Made by a program: the position numbers and the translations under genes
Source of the DNA: Polaribacter sp. WD7
Lineage (GTDB): Bacteria > Bacteroidota > Bacteroidia > Flavobacteriales > Flavobacteriaceae
Direction of reading: 5' to 3'
DNA: 64,000 nt
NCBI RefSeq assembly: GCF_003335085.1
Contig: NZ_QPEJ01000018.1
Location: forward strand, 806,001 to 870,000
Notes under the pieces: model-generated
What the model was told of the DNA's origin: nothing
Database searches by the model: none
The model's input: the letters and a program-made list of their open reading frames with translations, nothing else
Shown here: positions 63,685 through 64,000 of the stretch, one piece after another
How positions within the stretch are numbered: position 1 is the stretch's first letter
Layout: every line of letters starts with the position of its first letter

Positions 63685-64000
63685 ATGAAATTAAAATTAC
63701 AACAACTATTAATTTTATTCTTTGTGTCAGTTACTATACAGGCACAAGTTACATTAGAAAGAGAAGTTAAAATTACAGATTTAGCTATGTATTTTAATGG
63801 TGTTAGAAATCAAAATAGTACAAGACAGAGTGGAACTGAAGCATATGATTATGCATATGGTCCTGCGTTGTCACCGCATGGAGACTGTATAAAAAATTAT
63901 AAGCAATATGTGTTTATGACTTGGTATCGTGGAGGCAAACTAGATAGACATGTAATGTTAACACGTTATAATACAGAAACGGGTGCTATGAAAACTATTG
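63685..64000 (+). CDS. second BNR_4 ulvan lyase (PL24/PL25-like), 5' part
   Basis: The first 105 residues are present before the window ends. A signal peptide (LFFVSVTIQAQ) leads into LSPHGDC, VFMTWYRGGKLDR and HVMLTRYN. The same strings, SPHGDC, TWYKGG and MLSR, occur at the same place in the lyase at 43856-45973, so the two are paralogues. The predicted reaction is beta-elimination of rhamnose-3-sulfate/uronate bonds. The catalytic His region lies beyond the window end. It is under operator 8. Confidence 0.8.
   Translation, partial: MKLKLQQLLILFFVSVTIQAQVTLEREVKITDLAMYFNGVRNQNSTRQSGTEAYDYAYGPALSPHGDCIKNYKQYVFMTWYRGGKLDRHVMLTRYNTETGAMKTI

Noticed and set aside
1..64000. tRNA, rRNA, CRISPR arrays, insertion sequences or phage genes
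   Set aside because: I found no cloverleaf, repeat-spacer array, transposase or integrase. The locus shows no att-like ends within the window.

Overview
The window comes from a low-GC member of the Bacteroidota, most likely a marine Flavobacteriaceae. The signs are SusC/SusD pairs, type IX secretion (T9SS) C-terminal sorting domains, lipoprotein signals, Bacteroidota -7 boxes of the TAnnTTTG type, few Shine-Dalgarno sequences, and flavobacterial REP-like repeats. I cannot fix the genus from sequence alone.

Bases 1-16400 are core genome. The end of a trp operon (probable trpD tail, a 56-aa membrane protein, trpC, trpF, trpB, trpA) has REP-like repeats at three junctions. A minus-strand block follows: FKBP lipoprotein, amidohydrolase, M28 peptidase, outer-membrane barrel and a large TPR protein. 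Next comes a plus-strand envelope operon: ftsE, a GT4, a GT2 without a canonical start codon, and a 2OG-Fe(II) oxygenase, then a small zinc-ribbon gene.

Bases 16500-64000 are one large polysaccharide utilisation locus, best read as ulvan degradation (sulfated rhamnose, glucuronate/iduronate, xylose). Two BNR_4 beta-propeller lyases (the second cut by the window end) and one heparinase-II/III-type lyase (PL40-like) would cut the polymer. A sulfatase-GH78 fusion, GH105, GH2, GH43 and two GH3 enzymes would process the oligomers. SusC/SusD with two fasciclin-domain proteins import them. A DUF1080 double-domain protein with two Tat-signal Gfo/Idh oxidoreductases suggests a second, oxidative route of glycoside cleavage. 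A TRAP transporter with kduI, kduD, uxaC, uxuA and a mannonate-oxidoreductase SDR handles the uronates. KDG kinase, KDPG aldolase, rhamnose catabolism and any regulator gene are absent from the window.

The most striking signal is regulatory. Eight intergenic regions of this locus carry a direct repeat of an 8-bp half-site (best form CAGGATAC, partner CAnnATAG) with a 10-bp period. In all eight the repeat ends exactly 19 bp before a TAnnWTTR -7 box, where the -33 element should be. This looks like an activator operator defining a regulon inside the locus. Its regulator is not encoded here.
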